Shown: positions 61,911-64,000 of the stretch, piece by piece
How positions within the stretch are numbered: the first letter of the stretch is position 1
How the letters are laid out: the number at the start of each line of letters is the position of its first letter
Assembly: GCF_021347895.1 (NCBI RefSeq)
Contig: NC_067121.1
Span: forward strand, 34,211,974 to 34,275,973
Source: Acanthochromis polyacanthus
Lineage: Eukaryota; Chordata; Actinopteri; Pomacentridae
Direction of reading: 5' to 3'
Length of the DNA: 64,000 nucleotides
Made by a program: the position numbers and the translations under genes
Notes under the pieces: model-generated
Told to the model about the DNA's origin: nothing
The model's database searches: none
The model's input: the letters and a program-made list of their open reading frames with translations, nothing else

Positions 61911-63225
61911 CAAGATGGTAGCCAGCGAGACACCTGTCACTTCAAATGCTGCAAGGCCGAGGAAGGAGATTGGCTGATTGATTGAAGCCGGAGTGCACCG
62001 AGGATGAGGGACGGCAGTGACAGGCCCGTGATTGACACAGATGAGAGAGAGGAAAAGAGGATAGAGGCAAACAGTGGAGAGGACGGGGATACTAAAACAA
62101 TAGCAAGTTAAAGTGAGAGGATAGAGGGAGATTTACTGCGATAGGCCAAAGTAGAGACAGGTGGTGAGTGGGAGAGGTGGGAAAAAATAAAAAAAGGACG
62201 CAGATGAGGGGGGGGGGAGGGTGGATAATCTTTTTATTTTTCCCTTTACTGTTCATCAAAAGGGTGTGCTTAGAGAAAAGAGATCCTGAAGGAAAGAGAG
62301 GGAGCTGAGGAGAAGATGAGAGAGGAAAGGGGGTGAAAAGTATTCCAGGAGGAACATCCCAACTTCAGTCATGCCCCAGTGAATGTGCTGACAGGGTCTG
62401 TCTGCGCCACAGCGGAGCAAGTGTCATACACCCAGACAAAACCACACCACGCTGCACAGGACAAGATGAAACCGCCACTGCTTAATCCATTACACCCAAG
62501 TTTCCCAAACTGTACAAACGTTAAATGCAGTTTTGCAGAGTTTGCGACTTTTGTCCACAAAAATATGGGAAACTTCGACACACTACTTTGGACACGTATT
62601 TTTTTTCTTTTTCTTTTTTTTTTTAACCAGAAATAGTGGTTAGGCTCTAAAACTATTGTATTATGTAGCCTTGAAAAAAGACAATAATCCCACTGAATAC
62701 CCCCTGTTGTGTTTTTCTAGGCTGGAACACAGATAAGGAAAGTTAGAGTATGTCTTTTGAACAATTACAACTAATTTATATTCTTAGATGGGCGGATAAG
62801 AAGAATTACTTTTTCATCAAGGGGTTACTGAAATCGACATGGAAATAATTTAGTTCATTCAAGGAAAAACAATAATTGTTGGTTGAAGGATTTGGAGAAA
62901 ATAGCTAACTGTGATTGTTTCTCTGTGATATGATTGCAGTTTAAAATTACATTATTATCTGCAATTTAAACTTAGGACTGCATAGTTTTAACAAGAAATG
63001 TTTGTATCAAGCATACTGACAAATTAAGTTTGTTTCTGTACGAATGGATTTTGTTCAGATAAGGCTGCTGAAATCCTCCCAGGGTTCACACCAGTTACTT
63101 GATCGGAAATACCAGCTTCTAATTAGTGTTTCATTTTTGATGATATTTTCAAAGACCCCTACCGGTGAAAATACACTTTTTTACCTTGTTAAGATGTCTA
63201 TATAACGTTTTTTTATATGCTGAAA
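61911..63225. other. No gene seen
   Basis: Purine-rich on the plus strand at 62030-62350, with a short G run at 62210-62217. The remainder is AT-rich with nothing I can classify. Confidence 0.5.
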
Positions 63226-63690
63226 GACAACAACATGGCTGAGCATTGGCTCCTTGAAACTGTAGAGTGCTGTCGACAGTCTCAAAAACAGATTCAGACT
63301 TTTGGGGTTACATATGCAACAAACCTCAGTCAACTTGCTACATGGGCTTCCTGTACAACTTTTCTTCGTCTTCAGAATTGGTTTCTCGCTCAAACATGTA
63401 TGAGTGGCTGAATTGCCGCACATTACAACTTGCCATTGTGTAGCGCAGAGTAGTTTTACAGTGTTTGAGCAAAGCTGATGTGCTTGAGACGCAATGAGCA
63501 GTGGTTGGAGAGAGCAAGAGGGGCTCTACAGATCCACACATTGTAGAGGAAGTAACACTGTAGAGTTATGTCTAAGCCATTTTACGGCAGGAAGGGATTC
63601 TTTTCATGGAAACATATTCACAATACGGAACTTTGATACACATAGGGGAGTTTTAGGGGTTAAATCAACAACCAGAGAGGGGTTTTAAGA
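63226..63690 (+). repeat. Dispersed repeat, copy 2 (partner at 34421)
   Basis: The first 110 bp align with 34421-34512 in the same orientation (CATGGCTGAG, GACAGTCTCAAAA, ATTCAGACTT, ACAAACC). The repeat may continue to about 63690, but that part has no second copy in this window to prove it. No open frame of note. Confidence 0.55.
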
Positions 63691-64000
63691 ATTAAGCACA
63701 TGGAGTTTGAAAGATGTGGACATTTACCACTGAGATTAGATGTCTAATTAAAGAATCCACTGACTTATTATGGGAAATGTAGAATGCTTATAGAAACTAA
63801 CTGCTGAGATTTGTCAGTCTCCACTGCATCGATTTTGACCATTGTTTTTAGCGTCTTTCTTATGTGGGTCCTCCAACGTAATGGATTGCCAAATAGCTCC
63901 CAATAAAATTGGAGTTTCCTGAATTACACATGCATATGCCTGCACACACAGTAGTAATGGAAACATTTTTATGTTAATGCAATCTGGCACATAGTCACAT
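63691..64000. other. No feature seen
   Basis: AT-rich DNA to the end of the window, no feature recognised. Confidence 0.5.

Overview
This window reads as nuclear DNA of a teleost fish, most likely a percomorph. No complete protein-coding gene, rRNA, functional tRNA, CRISPR array or bacterial-type gene could be supported. Open frames are short, many lie antisense to each other, and most sit in low-complexity or purine/pyrimidine-biased DNA. Recognisable content is typical of fish: Tc1-like DNA transposons, a hAT-type element, a TTAA-flanked foldback MITE, 3' ends of non-LTR retrotransposons, tRNA-headed SINEs (including one of the V-SINE/DANA kind), long CA arrays and several dispersed repeats. 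The species and chromosome cannot be read from the sequence.

Layout. Positions 1-4.8 kb: a truncated Tc1-like element with a SINE inside it, a LINE 3' tail ending in a TCAA array, inverted copies of a dispersed repeat and a degenerate 155-bp tandem repeat. Positions 5.05-6.26 kb: a CpG-rich block with a splice-donor-like site, the only part of the window that looks like a promoter plus first non-coding exon (plus strand, inferred). Positions 6.3-24.2 kb: mostly single-copy-looking DNA with one dispersed repeat (10.4-10.9 kb), a LINE 3' end (17.5-17.9 kb) and a decayed SINE (19.0-19.2 kb). Positions 24.2-26.7 kb: a head-to-head Tc1 foldback carrying a hAT-type insertion. Positions 26.7-40.5 kb: mostly unannotated DNA with strong strand-asymmetric pyrimidine tracts and two large CA arrays near 39.1-39.5 kb. 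Positions 40.6-42.6 kb: the best-preserved Tc1 copy, interrupted by a young-looking MITE with exact TTAA duplications. Positions 42.6-52.7 kb: unannotated DNA with a G32 run and a purine-rich block. Positions 52.7-58.4 kb: a second Tc1 lineage, a hairpin MITE, another dispersed repeat, a LINE 3' end and a SINE with an 11-bp target duplication. Positions 58.4-64 kb: unannotated DNA, part of which resembles conserved non-coding DNA, then a dispersed repeat.

Interpretation. If the block at 5-6 kb is a promoter, the following 58 kb would be a long first intron or flanking region; otherwise the window is a gene desert. No genes are seen working together. The strongest results are the nested transposon histories, whose target duplications can be read exactly. 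I found no convincing new biological system.
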